64,000 nucleotides of DNA from Guptibacillus hwajinpoensis (GCF_029277305.1 NZ_CP119526.1), one strand, 5' to 3'. Positions 16,893-26,436 are shown, numbered from the stretch's first letter. A program made the numbers and translations. Notes: generated by a model from the sequence alone, not told the origin.

Positions 16893-17408
16893 ATGAACAA
16901 AACTTTCTTACTTGAACGAGACGAGAAAAAGAACTTGGAAATGTATTATGCTCCGTTCGAACATGTGAATGAACATGCGAAAATCGTAATTGTCGGAATT
17001 ACTCCTGGACTTCATCAGATGAAGAAATCATTTGAAATAGTTTGGAATAATGGCGATGAAGTAATTGGAGATGAAGAGGTTTTAGAAAAGGTAAAGAATC
17101 ATTCCGGTTTCGAAGGTCCGATGAGGAAAACTTGATTACGATGTTAGATGAATTGAATCTACATACATTCTTAAACCTGCCGTCTACTAGTGAACTGTTT
17201 GGTCCCGCCAGTCATCTCGTCCAAACCACTTCTGGTGCCTTAAGGTGTCAATGTAACGAAAGTGCTGATGCATTTAGCTGAAAATAACTTGATTTCAGCT
17301 AACTCCATCGTAAACGGATTTCCACATCCTTCAGGCGAAAATGGTCATCGTCAATTTGAGGTAAATAAAGAAAGAATGAAAGAAACAATCGAACGGTACT
17401 TTAGCTAA
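16893..17408 (+). pseudogene. Decayed uracil-DNA-glycosylase-like gene
   Basis: The first frame (16893-17135) has an N-terminal part with a Gly-Pro loop, KIVIVGITPGLHQ, like the GxxPG loop of the uracil-DNA glycosylase superfamily, and stops at TGA after MRKT. A second frame continues with ENLITMLDELNLHTFLNLP and SELFGPASHLVQTTSGAL. A third carries VLMHLAENNLISANSIVNGF then PHPSGENGHRQ and ends at TAA 17406-17408; PHPSG.NGHR is typical of the family C-terminus. At least two frameshifts plus an internal deletion are needed to join them, so the gene is dead. Family assignment is from these short motifs only. Confidence 0.65.
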
Positions 17409-17800
17409 AGATAGGGTTCTTTTTATGATTGGCAGTTTTAGCACAAATACCAGTGCATGAAACGGTGGTTACTTCTAGTGAAAAAGGAATGTACGCACCG
17501 TAACAGGATTTCTTACAGAGTAAGTCGTTAGAAATCGGTATAGTGAACTTAACATTTAAGAAGATATAAAGCATACTCGGTTTTCTATTACCGAAGTCAG
17601 CATCTACCCACTCAGCTTCGGGCAAAGTGTTCCTTAGACTTTATAAAAAGTAGTCTATTTTGAAAATGTAAATCTGTTAAACTATGGATGGAGAAAGAGT
17701 AATTAACATCTAATTTGTTTAGAAATCAATAATTTTGCACTCGTTATCATATTACTAAAATCAAAATATAGATTTGAAATTTGCTCTAAGGAAGGTAACT
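17409..17800. other. Intergenic region upstream of the helicase gene
   Basis: A 74-codon minus-strand frame (17401-17625, TTG start) has unusual composition and resembles nothing known, so it is not called. The AT-rich part 17640-17790 presumably holds the helicase promoter. Confidence 0.4.
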
Positions 17801-20800
17801 ATGACCGAGAAACCAGGTACATATGAAGAACTCAAACAAACCAACAAACACTACCCAACCAACCAGAAACAATCCATATTACTACCAACCGAATATAGAG
17901 AGGCTTTAATCCATAAGAGTGCATTTGCAATCGGTCAGAAATACAAGGGATTGCTAGAGGAGGGAAACGTAGATGAGGCGATAGCCTTTACTCACAAAGT
18001 TCTTCAGCTTGTTGGGCAAGAAAATAAAAATCTTTTCTTACCTTTATCAAACGTACTCTATCGTTACGATGATCAAGAAATCCCTGAGCTAGAAAACCAA
18101 CACTTATCTTCAATAGAACTGATCTCAAACGAAAAGCTGAAGATGAAAAACCTGTTTAAATCATTGAAATTTGAGATGCTATCAGCGGATTCGGTCTCCT
18201 TTATGGTGAGTTTCATTCGAATGTCTGGCTTACAGCTACTGATTCGGCCATTAACTGAATTGCATCAACGTGGGATAAAGGTGAGGATTTTAACCTCATT
18301 TTATATGAACGTGACGGAAGCAAAGGCACTACAAAAGCTGCTCGAGTTTTCAAATGTGGAAGTGCGTATATTCGATTCTGGAAGAGAGTCGTTTCATACG
18401 AAGGGTTACCTGTTTGAACGTGCGTCTGGATTGCATACAGGGATAATCGGTTCATCGAATTTGTCACATGCTGCCTTGATCAACGGGCATGAATGGAATG
18501 TGAAAGTTCCGGATTCTAGTTATCTACCAATCTACAAACAGGCTATGGAAAAGTTTCAGAAGGCTTGGAATGATGAACAATCACATGTTTTAACAGAGGA
18601 GTTGCTTAATCGATATCAACGCCATTTAAATGGTAAGGAAACGAAGCCTGTCATCCGCCCTTCTTTCCAAATTTCACAAGTGGCAGAAAGTAAAGTTTCA
18701 TACTCACGGCACCCTGACATTGAACCTAATGATATGCAGAAGAAAGCCTTACAAGCACTGAAGCATATGCGTGAGAATGGCAATTGTAAAGGAGTAGTGA
18801 TTGCAGCAACAGGAACGGGAAAAACCTATTTGTCAGCCTTTGATGTATTTAAAGTGAAGCCTAAGCGCATGCTTTTTCTCGCACATCGGGAGGAATTGCT
18901 GGACAACGCAAAGGGAACTTTTGAAAAGGTGTTTAACAACAGTCATTTATGTGGGAAGTTAACTGGAAAAGAAAAAGACATCCATCAACCGTTTTTATTT
19001 AGTACCGTTCAGTCGCTACACTCTGATCAGGCGCTTCATCAGTTTCATTCGAATGAATTTGATTACATTATTGTAGATGAATTTCATCATGCGGAGGCTC
19101 CTTCGTATACGAAGATCTTAAACTATTTTGAACCAACTTTTTTGCTAGGGTTAACGGCAACTCCTGAACGAATGGATGGACGTGATGTGCTTGCACTATG
19201 TGATTACAATGTAGTGTATGAGATACGACTACGTGATGCACTTGAAACGGAATTAATAGCGCCTTTTCATTACTTTGGATTAGCGGATGATACAGTTGAT
19301 TACAATGAAATTGGTTTACGAAATGGCTTATTAAATGAACGTCAACTTGTAAAAGCGTTGAAGACAAATGAACGTGTTGACTATGTGCATCAAATGATTA
19401 ATCGTTATGGATTTGATGGAGAGCAGCTTATTGGATTAGGTTTTTGTGCAACGATTGAGCATGCAACATTCATGAGCGAATCATTTAACCGTTTAGGGTA
19501 TGTGACGACGGTGCTCACAGGAAATGATTCTCCTGAATATAGAAGACAGGTCATTCAGCAGCTTGAAGATAACGAAGATTCACTACAGATGATTTTCTCG
19601 GTTAATATTTTTAACGAGGGGATAGATATTCCTCGACTCAATCTTATCTTATTTCTAAGACCAACAGAATCTTCAACGGTATTCATCCAGCAGCTAGGAC
19701 GAGGTTTACGAAAGGTCGAAGGGAAAGAGTTTGTTACCATTCTTGACTTTATCGGGAACTATCAAAAGTCGTTTATCGTGCCATTGGCACTTGCTGGAGA
19801 GACCAATTCACGTGCTTTTGATAAGGATACGCTTCGTATTGCTGTTCAGCATGAGTTTGCCGATCTACCAGGCGCTTCTTATGTTGATCTTGATCAAGTC
19901 TCTCAAAAGCGTATTTTAGAAAAGATCGATAGCATCCGTATGGATTTGCTTGCGATGCTAACAAGTCTCTATGCGCAGTTTAAGCGAGAGCTTGGAAGAT
20001 CGCCAGAGGTGATTGACTTTCTTTATTCTGAAAGTGCCCCAAATCTGCATTTCTTTGTTAATCGCTTAGGGTCTTGGGTGAAAACGAAGAAAAAAATGAA
20101 GGATCTTTCTATTGTAGATGAAGTTATTTTAGAGAATGAACAGGTAAATGAGCTGTTTGAGCGAATGGAGAATATGTATCCGTTAAAGTGGCCATATGAG
20201 TTCGCTATTTTGGAAGCAGCTACAGAAGTTTCTGTAGTTCAACTTTCACATGTGCTTCAAGTTATTCAGCGTCGGTTTGGTATCCCGCCGGATGATGTAA
20301 AACATGGAAGCTTAATTCATGATGCGATGGTCAAATTAACTAAGGGGTATAAAAAGCACAAGCATGTTATCGGCACTATTGAAGAGAATGGATTCATGAT
20401 AGATAGAAGCTTACATGAAGCTTTATCAAGTGAAAATATTCGTGAAAGATTCATGGAACGGATCGAGTATGGAATTGTGGAGTTTCGTCGAACCTTTAAA
20501 GCAGATCGTTTTCTAGGGGAAGGCGAGCGTGTAATTCGCTATCAAAACTATTCGCGTAATGATCTGATCTTCTTATTTCAAGCGGGTGTCCAGGAGGGGA
20601 CTTGGCGTGAAGGTGTAAGTCGAGCCCGGAACCACTATCTTCTATTCATAAACTTAAATAAAGACGCAGCGGTCTCGGACCATCTTCACTATAAAGATTA
20701 TTTTATAGATCAGCGTCATTTCCATTGGCAAAGTCAGAACCAAACGTCTCACAATTCATCTGTTGGACAAGCTTATGTTCATCATAAGGAAAATAACATT

Positions 20801-20971
20801 CACATTCATTTATTTGTTCGTAAGTTTGATAGTATGCACGGAATGACGCTTCCATTTACGTACTTAGGAGAAGTCGATTATGTTTCAAGTCATGGAGACA
20901 AACCGATGAACATTAAATGGAAAATTCATCATCCCGTGCCAGAGGATTTGTTTATTGATTTAATTCGATAA
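17801..20971 (+). CDS. PLD-like/DEAD helicase/DUF3427 protein
   Basis: 1056 residues from the ATG at 17801 (AAGGAAGG 7 bases upstream). A phospholipase D-like nuclease half-site is at H199-x-K201 and GSSN (217-220). An SF2 helicase core follows: Walker A AATGTGKT (335-342), DEFH (426-429), GLTATPERMDG, FNEGIDIP and QQLGRGLRK (630-638). The C-terminal 400 residues correspond to DUF3427. This three-part architecture is widespread in bacteria and is often found in defence islands or with NUDIX genes; the DNA substrate is not established. The convergent NUDIX gene overlaps its 3' end by 12 bases. Predicted role: ATP-driven translocation with PLD cleavage, in DNA defence or repair. Confidence 0.85.
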   Translation: MTEKPGTYEELKQTNKHYPTNQKQSILLPTEYREALIHKSAFAIGQKYKGLLEEGNVDEAIAFTHKVLQLVGQENKNLFLPLSNVLYRYDDQEIPELENQHLSSIELISNEKLKMKNLFKSLKFEMLSADSVSFMVSFIRMSGLQLLIRPLTELHQRGIKVRILTSFYMNVTEAKALQKLLEFSNVEVRIFDSGRESFHTKGYLFERASGLHTGIIGSSNLSHAALINGHEWNVKVPDSSYLPIYKQAMEKFQKAWNDEQSHVLTEELLNRYQRHLNGKETKPVIRPSFQISQVAESKVSYSRHPDIEPNDMQKKALQALKHMRENGNCKGVVIAATGTGKTYLSAFDVFKVKPKRMLFLAHREELLDNAKGTFEKVFNNSHLCGKLTGKEKDIHQPFLFSTVQSLHSDQALHQFHSNEFDYIIVDEFHHAEAPSYTKILNYFEPTFLLGLTATPERMDGRDVLALCDYNVVYEIRLRDALETELIAPFHYFGLADDTVDYNEIGLRNGLLNERQLVKALKTNERVDYVHQMINRYGFDGEQLIGLGFCATIEHATFMSESFNRLGYVTTVLTGNDSPEYRRQVIQQLEDNEDSLQMIFSVNIFNEGIDIPRLNLILFLRPTESSTVFIQQLGRGLRKVEGKEFVTILDFIGNYQKSFIVPLALAGETNSRAFDKDTLRIAVQHEFADLPGASYVDLDQVSQKRILEKIDSIRMDLLAMLTSLYAQFKRELGRSPEVIDFLYSESAPNLHFFVNRLGSWVKTKKKMKDLSIVDEVILENEQVNELFERMENMYPLKWPYEFAILEAATEVSVVQLSHVLQVIQRRFGIPPDDVKHGSLIHDAMVKLTKGYKKHKHVIGTIEENGFMIDRSLHEALSSENIRERFMERIEYGIVEFRRTFKADRFLGEGERVIRYQNYSRNDLIFLFQAGVQEGTWREGVSRARNHYLLFINLNKDAAVSDHLHYKDYFIDQRHFHWQSQNQTSHNSSVGQAYVHHKENNIHIHLFVRKFDSMHGMTLPFTYLGEVDYVSSHGDKPMNIKWKIHHPVPEDLFIDLIR

Positions 20972-21349
20972 AAGCTTATCAATTGTTGGAATATCAGCAG
21001 GAGCCCATTCAAGTGAACGTAGGTCACGCTTCGGAACCCATTGTAACTTAGCATGTTCTTTTGCTTTCGGTTCTCCGCTAATAATAGTTGATTCATATGT
21101 AAGAAGATTAACAATAACATTCGGGTATTCATGAACGACTTCTTCAACCTTTTCATAAACCTGAATTTCACAGTCTAGCTCTTCTTCAATTTCGCGAACT
21201 AACGTTTGTTCAGGTGTTTCGCCTTCCTCAATCTTCCCGCCTGGAAACTCCCATAAGTTTGGTAGAGACATGGTCGGAGAGCGAAGGGCACAAAGGAATT
21301 CATCTTGTTCGTTACGGATGATGGCACCGACTACTTTTACTTTTTTCAT
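20960..21349 (-). CDS. NUDIX hydrolase, MutT/8-oxo-dGTPase type
   Basis: 129 residues. The complete NUDIX box is G38-x5-E44-x7-R52-E53-I-x-E56-E57. FPGGKIEEGE and the preceding ALRSPTMSLPNLWEFPGG fit (deoxy)nucleoside triphosphate pyrophosphohydrolases of the MutT/CTP-hydrolase group. Start ATG has AAAAGGAG upstream, spaced about 11 bases. It is convergent with and overlaps the helicase gene, an association seen in other genomes. It would remove oxidised or modified nucleotides in the cytoplasm. Confidence 0.85.
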   Translation of the reverse strand: MKKVKVVGAIIRNEQDEFLCALRSPTMSLPNLWEFPGGKIEEGETPEQTLVREIEEELDCEIQVYEKVEEVVHEYPNVIVNLLTYESTIISGEPKAKEHAKLQWVPKRDLRSLEWAPADIPTIDKLLSN

Positions 21350-21430
21350 GATTAATTTGCAACTCCTTTTCCAATTCAGCTAGTCTTATATTATCATTTA
21401 AATAACCTACAAGCGAAGGAGAGAAGGGAA

Positions 21431-21754
21431 ATGCCTACCTACAATAAGCTAGTTAGAGACCGCATTCCAGAAATCATTCGTACAAACGGAAACAAGTTCA
21501 ATACTAGGATTCTCGATGAATCTGAGTACAAAGAAGAGCTGCAGCTGAAGCTAAAAGAAGAACTTCAAGAGTACCTTGAGGCAAAGGAAGATAGTCATGC
21601 CGTTGAAGAGTTGGCAGATATGCTGGAGCTGATCTATTCATTAGTTGAGGTTCATCATTCTTCTTTTGATGAGTTGGAAGAAGTACGTAGGGATAAAAGG
21701 CAAGCACGCGGTGGATTTGATGATCGGGTTTATTTAATAGATGTGAAGGACTGA
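21431..21754 (+). CDS. MazG-like nucleoside triphosphate pyrophosphohydrolase
   Basis: 107 residues, with GAAGGAGAGAAGGG before the ATG. MPTYNKLVRDRIPEII at the start and the metal-binding EELQEYLEA...EELADMLELIYSL (E..E..E..D) pattern match small all-alpha NTP pyrophosphatases related to HisE/MazG. Such enzymes split NTPs to NMP and pyrophosphate. Together with the NUDIX gene it makes a second nucleotide-pool enzyme inside the nuclease-rich stretch. Divergent from the NUDIX gene. Confidence 0.85.
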   Translation: MPTYNKLVRDRIPEIIRTNGNKFNTRILDESEYKEELQLKLKEELQEYLEAKEDSHAVEELADMLELIYSLVEVHHSSFDELEEVRRDKRQARGGFDDRVYLIDVKD

Positions 21755-21839
21755 AATTGTAGATAGTCTCCTGTTTAAAAGAAAATTGAATTTAGAAAAA
21801 TACAGCTACTAAGTGCACAAGTACAAGGAGCACGAATCA

Positions 21840-22718
21840 ATGAAGGAAACCACTTTGAAAGAAAACATTAACTCACTAAGTATCTGGAAAAAAGGCAATC
21901 AGCGTGCCCCTCATAAACCACTTCTCCTCCTTTATACACTTGCCAGATTGCAAAGTGATCAGTCACAGTTCATTCCATATAAAGAAGTGAAAGAAAAATT
22001 AACCAGTCTATTAATCGAGTTTGGTCCTAAGCGAAAGTCCTATCATCCAGAAGAGCCGTTTGTAAGGTTAAAGCATGATGGGATATGGGAGTTAAGGTCA
22101 AGATTAGAGCTAGACACTCGTAATCCAAACAATCGATTACTATTAGATCATCATGTAAGTGGGGGATTTACTGATGAAGTCTACCATTTGCTAAAAGATA
22201 ACCATCAGCTCTTATGCGAAGTGGCAGATATTCTACTCAGGAATCACTTTCCAGAAACGTTGCACGAGGATATTTTGGCTCATGTTGGACTGGATCTAGA
22301 ATATAAAGGTAAGCGTTCAAGAAATCCTTACTTCCGAGAAAGAATACTAAAAGCCTATGAATATAGCTGTGAGGTTTGTGGGTTTAATGTTCGACTTGGA
22401 GACAAGCTTGTTGGCGTGGAAGCAGCACATATTAAATGGCATCAGGCTGGTGGACCTGATATTGAAAACAATGGGATTGCACTTTGTTCCATGCATCATA
22501 AACTGTTTGATCGAGGAGTCTTTACGTTGTCAGAGGAAAATACGTTTCTCGTAGCTGAGCAGGCACACGGGACGAGCGGTTTTCAGGAGTGGCTACTGCA
22601 ATTTCATGGAAGGGATATTCGACGTCCGATTCATCCGGATTACTTGCCTGAGGATCGCTTTTTGAACTGGCATGTGAGAGAAGTGTTTAAGGGGCCAGAA
22701 CGGTACTATACAATTTAA
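21840..22718 (+). CDS. HNH restriction endonuclease of phosphorothioate-DNA (ScoMcrA-like) type
   Basis: 292 residues from the ATG at 21840, with AAGGAGC 9 bases upstream. The N-terminal half has RAPHKPLLLLY (22-32) and SYHPEEPFVRLKHDGIWEL, the layout of sulfur-binding-domain restriction enzymes that recognise phosphorothioated DNA. The C-terminal half is an HNH nuclease: CEVC (177-180), EAAHI (194-198), ALCSMHHKLFD (215-225). These are type IV enzymes cleaving modified foreign DNA. No dnd modification genes are seen, consistent with restriction of incoming DNA only. Family assignment rests on motif recall. Confidence 0.75.
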   Translation: MKETTLKENINSLSIWKKGNQRAPHKPLLLLYTLARLQSDQSQFIPYKEVKEKLTSLLIEFGPKRKSYHPEEPFVRLKHDGIWELRSRLELDTRNPNNRLLLDHHVSGGFTDEVYHLLKDNHQLLCEVADILLRNHFPETLHEDILAHVGLDLEYKGKRSRNPYFRERILKAYEYSCEVCGFNVRLGDKLVGVEAAHIKWHQAGGPDIENNGIALCSMHHKLFDRGVFTLSEENTFLVAEQAHGTSGFQEWLLQFHGRDIRRPIHPDYLPEDRFLNWHVREVFKGPERYYTI

Positions 22719-22834
22719 TGTGTACTACTCCATGCAGGAATTATTGTTAATGCAGTTCTAGGAACCGGAGTGTTAGCGTTCTTTAGTCTTATTCAGCTAT
22801 CGTTTAGTTGTTCTAATTAATTATTAGATTTGAA

Positions 22835-22867
22835 AAAGGGTAACTTCAAAGATTGAGGTTACCCTTT
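22835..22867. terminator. Bidirectional terminator
   Basis: Stem AAAGGGTAAC/GTTACCCTTT between the convergent HNH and PD-(D/E)XK genes. Confidence 0.75.
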
Positions 22868-22890
22868 ACAATAGTCATAGTTAAAACAAA

Positions 22891-24735
22891 TTAGATGCTT
22901 ATCTTTTCAAGTATCTCCAACACCCTTTGATTTCCCTCCTGATTATATAGATACTCCATCACCGTTAACACTTCATCAACGTTCTCCCAATCTTGCACAA
23001 CCCTTGCCTTTGAAAACACTCTAGTGTATTTTGCAGTTGGTAACTTTGATCTTGGATGTATTGTCATTCCGTTCGCTTCAAGTTCTTCAATAACTGCTAA
23101 TCGTAAATCAGGCTGGATCGGACCCAATTCCAAAACTAACTTTAAGCGGTCATCTTTTAAGCGTTCAAACCAAAAAATGAATACACTGTTTAACCACCAA
23201 TTTTCCACTGGTAATCCGTAGGTTTTTTCCAACTCGCGGATTGTTTGGGTTACAAATGAACTATTCCGGTGTGTGAAACGATAATTTTCTGAATGGAGTT
23301 TGTGTATAGCTACAAACTGTTCAAATGCTTGTTCTGGAATGGAGACTGAGTTATTTCTTTGGGATACCTCTTTAACATCATTTGCTTTTATTTCTTGAGA
23401 TTGAATGGCTTCAACTGCTAATGCAATCTTTTTAAAGGTATTCATTGTTTCGTTTGTTTGATAGAGGTATTCAATTCCATCTAGAACATCTTCTTTATTT
23501 GCCCAATCGGTTATATCTACTTTTTGTGTATGTATTCTTGTGAACTTACTACCTTCAATTTTGGCTTTTGGATTTATTCGTATTTCCTGTGCTTCAAGCG
23601 CATGTATGAAAGAAAGTCTTTTCTCAAAAGGAAGTGGACCAACTTCAATCGTGAGCTTTAACCGTTCATCCCACGTTCTTTCATACCACACAACTAATCC
23701 ATGACCGAGCCAATAAGAGAAGGTGGGCTCTCCTATGATTTCTTTAAATTCAACCCAATCAGGAAGAATAAAGGAAGGGAGTCGTGAATCTGCTTGATAG
23801 GCTTCTTCAGGAAAGTCTTCATTTTTGGCAAAGGTTAAGAATGCCTGACGGAGGACATTGCTACCAATGCGGTATACATAATCGATTGTTTGTTTTTGCT
23901 TTACGTATATACGTTTCAGCGTAGTACGAGTCTCGTCTTCAATTGAGTCTATTTGTCTAAATAACTCATTGTATCTATGGTGCTTCCTTAATTCGTCATG
24001 ATGTGTAGCATAAAGGAGGTCAATCGCGTGCTGATTCGTCTTGTAGACATCAAGAGCTAACCGGACGGCTTCACTATCTTCCACTAATTCTTCCTTTAAT
24101 ATCGATACATAATAAGTTAAGAAATCATAGACTCTGTCTGCGATAGACTCACGGTTAAGAGTAAGTTGAACTTGAATGATATCGAGTAGATCGCTGTAAT
24201 CGAGCACCCAGTATTTTGCATGGGAGGGTGCTACATTATTTAGAGTTAGGAAGATCGGGATGATAGTGTATCCTTTTTCCTCGTAAAGCGTAGAAATATA
24301 GCTTAAGTAATCATCTAATTGGCCCTCTGATTCTCCAGCATGGAATTTGTTTTCAATAATAAAAACGGTTTTCTGATCATCTGATTTTGCGACAAGATCA
24401 ATATAACGACCTGTTGTCGTGCGAACTTCACGAAACACTTCAAGATCGGAGTAAGAAGCGAAATGGTAATTAACATAGTCAATGGATTCATCTAGAATTC
24501 GTTCTTCATTCTCAGCACGAGTGAAAATGCGAGAAAGAACTTTTTTAACAAAAAAGTCACCAAGGTTATGATTTTCTGATGGATCTAATAACCAGGCGAG
24601 TACATTCGAATGTCTGATTTCAAACTGTTCAATACGTAGAACTTTTAGCGGATTAAAGCTATTAAACTTGCTGTTTAATTGGGCAAAGGCTTTAGAATGA
24701 TCAAGGTGTGCGATTGAGTCTAAAGAATAGGTCAT
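22891..24735 (-). CDS. PD-(D/E)XK nuclease family protein with duplicated C-terminal domain
   Basis: 614 residues. Residues 36-65 (EQFEIRHSNVLAWLLDPSE) and the catalytic set D113...E128-x-K130 (IIENK) with Q139 fit the PDDEXK_4-type nuclease family found in defence loci. The C-terminal half holds two copies of a roughly 115-residue module (about 330-450 and 495-610), each with a W(F/Y)ER.. DDRLKL/DERLKL...E(V/L)GP core and ending in D.(I/V)EYLYQ or MEYLYN. A specificity or partner-binding role for the repeats is likely. Stand-alone gene, convergent with the HNH gene. Biochemical activity not known. Confidence 0.75.
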   Translation of the reverse strand: MTYSLDSIAHLDHSKAFAQLNSKFNSFNPLKVLRIEQFEIRHSNVLAWLLDPSENHNLGDFFVKKVLSRIFTRAENEERILDESIDYVNYHFASYSDLEVFREVRTTTGRYIDLVAKSDDQKTVFIIENKFHAGESEGQLDDYLSYISTLYEEKGYTIIPIFLTLNNVAPSHAKYWVLDYSDLLDIIQVQLTLNRESIADRVYDFLTYYVSILKEELVEDSEAVRLALDVYKTNQHAIDLLYATHHDELRKHHRYNELFRQIDSIEDETRTTLKRIYVKQKQTIDYVYRIGSNVLRQAFLTFAKNEDFPEEAYQADSRLPSFILPDWVEFKEIIGEPTFSYWLGHGLVVWYERTWDERLKLTIEVGPLPFEKRLSFIHALEAQEIRINPKAKIEGSKFTRIHTQKVDITDWANKEDVLDGIEYLYQTNETMNTFKKIALAVEAIQSQEIKANDVKEVSQRNNSVSIPEQAFEQFVAIHKLHSENYRFTHRNSSFVTQTIRELEKTYGLPVENWWLNSVFIFWFERLKDDRLKLVLELGPIQPDLRLAVIEELEANGMTIHPRSKLPTAKYTRVFSKARVVQDWENVDEVLTVMEYLYNQEGNQRVLEILEKISI

Positions 24736-24927
24736 AGTTATCTCCTAAGCGATTATTAATACTTCATATTCTAGTATAGTTTATGTTTTGAGAGATAAAT
24801 ACAAGAAATCCCATATTAACAATTAATGATAATTAATAGTACACAGTAAACACCCCTTAACTTTCCTCCTATTCAAACCGATAGTAATATATGTAAATGA
24901 TCAATCGGTGAGATAGGAGCAAGCATC

Positions 24928-25719
24928 ATGGTATCATTATTTTCTCTTTAGTAATGGGTGGTTTTGCATATCTTTTCATCAAGTTACTCCTTAAGGAGAA
25001 TTGGAATATCAGTACGTCTAAGGGGCAAGTTGGGGAAGAAATTGTTCGAAGGTCTATTGAGAAGTTGGCTCAGTACGAAGGGTATCAGATTTCTGCTCTA
25101 CATGATTTGTACATACCGAAAAGTGATGGATCAAGGAGTCAGATTGATCATGTGATGGTTACGAATAAAGGGATCTTTGTGATTGAAACGAAAAATTATG
25201 GTGGATGGATCTATGGTAGTGAGAAAGCGCCGTACTGGACGCAAACTTTTCAGAACCATAAACAGAAATTCAAAAACCCCCTTCATCAAAATTATGGCCA
25301 TATCGAATCGCTTAAATCGTTTCTTGGAGAGAAGTTCGCTGATATTCCTTATTATTCAGTCGTTGTTTTCACAAATCGTTCTGAGCTTAAATTTCGAGAA
25401 CCATTTCGGAATAGTGATGTGATTCATCCAGAGGATTTGAAGCGGGTTGTCGATCAGTATCAGAGTGATGTTCTCCCGTTATTTTCACAACAGGAAATTC
25501 GCGTGAGGCTGAAGGTTCTCGAAAGACGTGATCAAGAGAACATAAAGGAAGTGCAGCAGGCTCACATTTGAGGGGATCCGGAGACAGAAAGAGATCAATC
25601 AGATGAACGTGAATGCGAATGTTTGCCCGAAGTGTGGCGAGCGCCTTGTGAAGCGAACGGGGAAAAGAGGAGAATTCAGGGGGTGCTCTAGTTTTCCGAA
25701 GTGCCGGTTTGTAGCGTGA
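24928..25719 (+). pseudogene. NERD-domain/zinc-ribbon protein, frame interrupted at both ends
   Basis: The middle frame (24954-25571) encodes a NERD nuclease-related domain: GQVGEEIVRRSIEKL, D65 in SQIDHV, and E78-T-K80, then a WTQT...NPL.QN. segment. At the 3' end the frame stops at TGA 25569-25571, but another frame gives a topoisomerase-type zinc ribbon (CPKC...RGCSSFPKC, 25603-25719), which in most relatives is fused to NERD. At the 5' end a good AGGAG and ATG (24928) lie in a different frame, while the NERD frame upstream of 24954 is open and hydrophobic (GIIIFSLVMGGFAYLF). Two frameshifts would restore an anchored NERD-zinc-ribbon protein. A shorter protein from ATG 24954 could still be made. 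Confidence 0.65.
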
Positions 25720-25790
25720 GTTATGAAGCAATATTCACGAAACGCCATCCAAGAGAGGAGATAGCTGTTACGTAAAGGATGCGAAATACA

Positions 25791-26336
25791 ATGAGAGAAC
25801 AACAGAATCTAACGAAATTCTATCAAAACCTGGAGAATGACAGAAGGAAATCCAAACCATACCAATGGGTCATTCTAGGAATCTACTTTGCTTTAATGAT
25901 GTTTAATAGTTACTTTTGGTGCTATGTTCTTTGGTGGGCAATGACGCTTGTTGGACTCGTGCTAGTAGGCATTGCAGCGATCTTTAAGAAGAAATTATAT
26001 GTGAAGGATCCCTTTTACTATCTTAAGGCTTTTTTACTTAGGGTGTGTTTAATAGGCGTTTCTGTTGGGGGAATTGTATTATTTATGAATGTTGGTGTCC
26101 TTCATTATTTTCTTGATATCCCGAATTATTATAAGGAGAATCATGAAGTGGTTAAAGGCAGAGCAGGAATACATACGTCTGTTAATAGAGGTTACATTTC
26201 TCAGTACCTCACAATCCAAGGTGAGAGGTTAGAGAATAGACAAATTCTTGATGAAGATGAATATGAGGGGAAGGTACTTGAGGTTCACTATTTACCTCAT
26301 TCGAAATATGTGATTGAAATTTGGTATTGGGATTAG
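25791..26336 (+). CDS. Hypothetical membrane protein
   Basis: 181 residues from the ATG at 25791, chosen because AAAGGATG lies 9 bases upstream (another ATG is four codons earlier). Two to three hydrophobic segments (about 25-70 and 87-112) are followed by a soluble C-terminal domain of about 65 residues with a beta-rich pattern ending VLEVHYLPHSKYVIEIW. No family recognised. Monocistronic, closed by the terminator at 26387. Confidence 0.7.
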   Translation: MREQQNLTKFYQNLENDRRKSKPYQWVILGIYFALMMFNSYFWCYVLWWAMTLVGLVLVGIAAIFKKKLYVKDPFYYLKAFLLRVCLIGVSVGGIVLFMNVGVLHYFLDIPNYYKENHEVVKGRAGIHTSVNRGYISQYLTIQGERLENRQILDEDEYEGKVLEVHYLPHSKYVIEIWYWD

Positions 26337-26386
26337 TTTTGGGGGGTCTTATAAAGTGGTTTTTCAAAAAGAGATTCGTAAAACCT

Positions 26387-26436
26387 GCTGTATCCATCGC
26401 GTGTTCTTCTAACACTTAATGGATATAGCTTTTTTG
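26387..26436 (+). terminator. Intrinsic terminator
   Basis: Long stem GCTGTATCCAT/ATGGATATAGC, with further pairing GTGTT/AACAC in the centre, then TTTTTT. Confidence 0.8.

Noticed and set aside
17401..17625. 74-codon minus-strand frame with TTG start
   Set aside because: Unusual Cys/Pro composition, no motif, and it overlaps the end of a pseudogene; the ribosome site is weak.
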